Assembly: GCA_029261355.1 (NCBI GenBank)
Contig: JAJDBM010000054.1
Span: forward strand, 26,272-90,271
Source of the DNA: Nitrospirales bacterium
GTDB lineage: Bacteria > Nitrospirota > Nitrospiria > Nitrospirales > UBA8639
DNA length: 64,000 bases
Direction of reading: 5' to 3'
Shown piece after piece: positions 62,667 through 64,000 of the stretch. Position 1 is the stretch's first letter. Each line of letters starts with the position of its first letter. Both the position numbers and the translations under genes were made by a program. The notes below the pieces were generated by a model. It did not search any database. It saw only the letters and a program-made list of their open reading frames with translations, and had not been told where the DNA came from.

Positions 62667-62882
62667 TTATATCCTAGCTCTTGTCCAACTCTAGTCCTGC
62701 CAAACTGGGTTGAATGATAAATGGTCTTTCATCGCAGTATCCTCTTCCTGAATAGGATTCGTTGGTACGTAAGGCGTCACAACTCTTACCGTCCCAGACA
62801 TTGTCGGATGATGAGTGGTCTTGGTAGAGGTTCACTGAAAGCCCTTAACTATTGAGGCGCGTGGTTATACAGAAGGATGTTG

Positions 62883-63281
62883 TTATCCCAAGCGGATAAT
62901 TTGATTCAAACGCTCACATACTTGCACAAACAGGGTTTTCGACAATTTTCCGAGCGGGTGAGCTTTGGCGTGACGTAAGCGCCAGTCAAAGGATTTAGGT
63001 TGGTGACACAGCACGTAGCTTGTCTGCCCGGTCTTTCGGCCCCTGGCCTGTCCAACGACCACGGCAAAAGGATTGTCTGAATTATACTCCGCAGTGGTCA
63101 TGGGCAAACCGATGACCAGTGAAGTCTTTGCATTGAAAATAATGGGTGAGAGAACCAAAAAAGGATGAACATCGCGTATCTCACGACCAGCTTGAGGGTT
63201 ACAATCGATCCAAATAATGTCTTGACGGTCGGGTACCCAGGACTGACGTTTTCGCGTTGTTAATGGTTTTGTAGCTACCAC
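62883..63281 (-). CDS. mazF: MazF/PemK-type toxin (endoribonuclease)
   Basis: A 132-aa protein: VPDRQDIIWIDCNPQAGREIRDVHPFLVLSPIIFNAKTSLVIGLPMTT is the PemK/MazF fold, with the conserved Arg-His and Thr positions. FVQVCERLNQII is the C-terminal helix. Members are sequence-specific mRNA interferases. It overlaps mazE by 7 nt. The in-frame start may be slightly downstream, as the first ~14 residues are extra to the family. Confidence 0.9.
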   Translation of the reverse strand: MVATKPLTTRKRQSWVPDRQDIIWIDCNPQAGREIRDVHPFLVLSPIIFNAKTSLVIGLPMTTAEYNSDNPFAVVVGQARGRKTGQTSYVLCHQPKSFDWRLRHAKAHPLGKLSKTLFVQVCERLNQIIRLG

Positions 63282-63526
63282 TGTTCAGCGCCTATGGCCT
63301 TACTTGCCATAACCTCACCACCGTGCCGTGCAGGATCAAATCGAGCCAGTCGCTGTTCTAAGGAAAGGGGGCGAGCGGTGACAGGTGTGATGACCACGTG
63401 TCCATCTTCCACGGATATCCGAACTTGCTGGTCTACATGAAGATGAGCCTCACGAGCAACAGCTACAGGCAAGCGAACACCTAGGCTGTTGCCCCACTGT
63501 TTGATGTCTAGAACTGCTTCGGTCAA
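63275..63526 (-). CDS. mazE: MazE-type antitoxin (AbrB family)
   Basis: An 83-aa protein: LDIKQWGNSLGVRLPVAVAREAHLHVDQQVRISVEDGHVVITPV is the AbrB-type DNA-binding domain; the polar C-terminus is the toxin-binding tail. AGGAGG lies before the ATG. It pairs with the overlapping mazF. Confidence 0.92.
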   Translation of the reverse strand: MTEAVLDIKQWGNSLGVRLPVAVAREAHLHVDQQVRISVEDGHVVITPVTARPLSLEQRLARFDPARHGGEVMASKAIGAEQW

Positions 63527-63549
63527 GATTGCCTCCTAAAATTCAGGAT

Positions 63550-63570
63550 GTATAAACGTAAGTATAAACG
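63550..63570. promoter_or_regulatory. MazEF promoter/operator direct repeat
   Basis: GTATAAACG occurs twice with a 3-nt spacer. On the minus strand the second copy contains TATACT, a likely -10, so repressor binding here would block transcription of mazEF. Confidence 0.5.
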
Positions 63571-63601
63571 GAGCGGCTCGCTGCGTCAATGAGTCGTATC
63601 C

Positions 63602-63799
63602 TCAGTGAAGTCGCAGGTTTGTAGGCGTGAAGCGCAGCAGATGACTTACTTGCATGGTTACATATTTTTTTTCATGAGCACCATAGGAGACCAAGGTGTA
63701 TGCGGTACGAATGAGGACACATCCTGGAGATACCTTCGGACATGGCACCTCTTCTAATCTCGTTTCACCGGTCTGAAGGTTTTGGAGGATTTGTTTCAT
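63602..63799 (-). pseudogene. Truncated N-terminus of a second bi-domain oxidoreductase
   Basis: The 65 codons MKQILQNLQTGETRLEEVPCPKVSPGCVLIRTAYTLVSYGAHEKKY match the first ~45 residues of the 715-aa oxidoreductase at 60519 (MKQIFQDLQDGNT..., VPCPRLQPGHVLIRTTTSLVSAGTE). After LVSYGA the sequence diverges and stops. It is a fragment of a paralogous gene, cut off close to mazEF and an IS element. Confidence 0.8.
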
Positions 63800-63860
63800 C
63801 GTCGAATTCTATCTCACGAGTATTGGTGTGAAAGTCAGTGTTAGCACTATTGTGTCATAG

Positions 63861-64000
63861 TGTAAGCTTCCCCAAAATCTGGACAGACCAAAAGTAGAGC
63901 TTTCTGGCAGAATGCCCCAGGAGGTTCTTATGAAAACGAGTCGATTCAGTGAAACGCAAATTATTACGATCTTGAAACAAGCTGAGGCGGGGCTCAAAGT
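63861..64000 (+). mobile_element. Left end of an IS3-family insertion sequence (partial)
   Basis: TGTAAGCTTCCCCAAAATCT near 63861 resembles the start of IS3-family (IS407-like) elements, and a transposase OrfA begins 70 nt later. The right end lies outside the window, so the exact left boundary cannot be confirmed. Confidence 0.6.
63930..64000 (+). CDS. IS3-family transposase OrfA (3' partial)
   Basis: ATG at 63930 with AGGAGG 6 nt upstream encodes MKTSRFSETQIITILKQAEAGLK, the start of the helix-turn-helix OrfA of IS3-family elements. The gene runs off the window. Confidence 0.9.
   Translation, partial: MKTSRFSETQIITILKQAEAGLK

Overview
The window looks like chromosomal DNA from a Nitrospira-like member of the Nitrospirota. 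The base composition is moderately AT-rich, judged by eye. The main clue is the gene order ilvB-ilvN-ilvC-psd-pssA-leuA-leuB-NHL-asd, an arrangement I associate with Nitrospira and Leptospirillum relatives. Other hints are PEP-CTERM exported proteins beside exopolysaccharide genes, a di-haem peroxidase beside oxyR, and many PAS/REC signalling proteins. The placement is inference; no rRNA or marker phylogeny is possible here.

Regions. (1) 1-6.3 kb: the end of a large GAF/PAS hybrid kinase, a YaiI/YqxD protein, glutaminase, a small lipoprotein and a gamma-glutamylcyclotransferase-like protein. (2) 6.4-17.0 kb, minus strand: two related operons of poorly known envelope genes. Each starts with a secreted tandem-LCCL protein followed by a small integral membrane protein. 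A further family of ~95-98 aa membrane proteins occurs three times. The rest are unknown membrane or secreted proteins, plus one SIMPL protein. (3) 17.3-28.1 kb: a seven-repeat secreted propeller-like protein, a single-domain response regulator, a sigma-54 activator overlapping a PAS hybrid kinase, and a very large STAND-ATPase regulator with a SARP-type C-terminus. (4) 28.2-38.3 kb: oxyR and a cytochrome c peroxidase, a PEP-CTERM protein, a possible HEPN-like orphan gene, MarR with a ferredoxin-type reductase, a DUF4139 protein, and bioF. (5) 38.5-53.8 kb: branched-chain amino acid and phospholipid genes with a leucine-attenuator-like leader before leuA, then asd, spoIID-like, queA, SurA_N and gltX genes. 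(6) 54-64 kb: tRNA-Gln, a 1.3 kb gene-poor stretch, a PEP-CTERM protein, exopolysaccharide genes interleaved with vapBC and mazEF, a truncated oxidoreductase copy, and the start of an IS3-like element.

The most interesting part is regions 2 and 3 taken together. Both LCCL operons have a textbook -24/-12 (sigma-54) promoter upstream, and a near-match lies before the propeller gene. A sigma-54 activator with its kinase is encoded just beyond. A separate direct repeat, CTGTTAC-N4-CTGTTAC, lies 8 nt before a TG-N-TA core upstream of LCCL operon A, the kinase operon and the gene divergent from the SARP-type regulator. This geometry is typical of SARP-family operators. The sequence therefore suggests a local circuit: SARP-type regulator, then kinase/sigma-54 activator, then LCCL envelope operons and the propeller protein. 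Its biological role is unknown.
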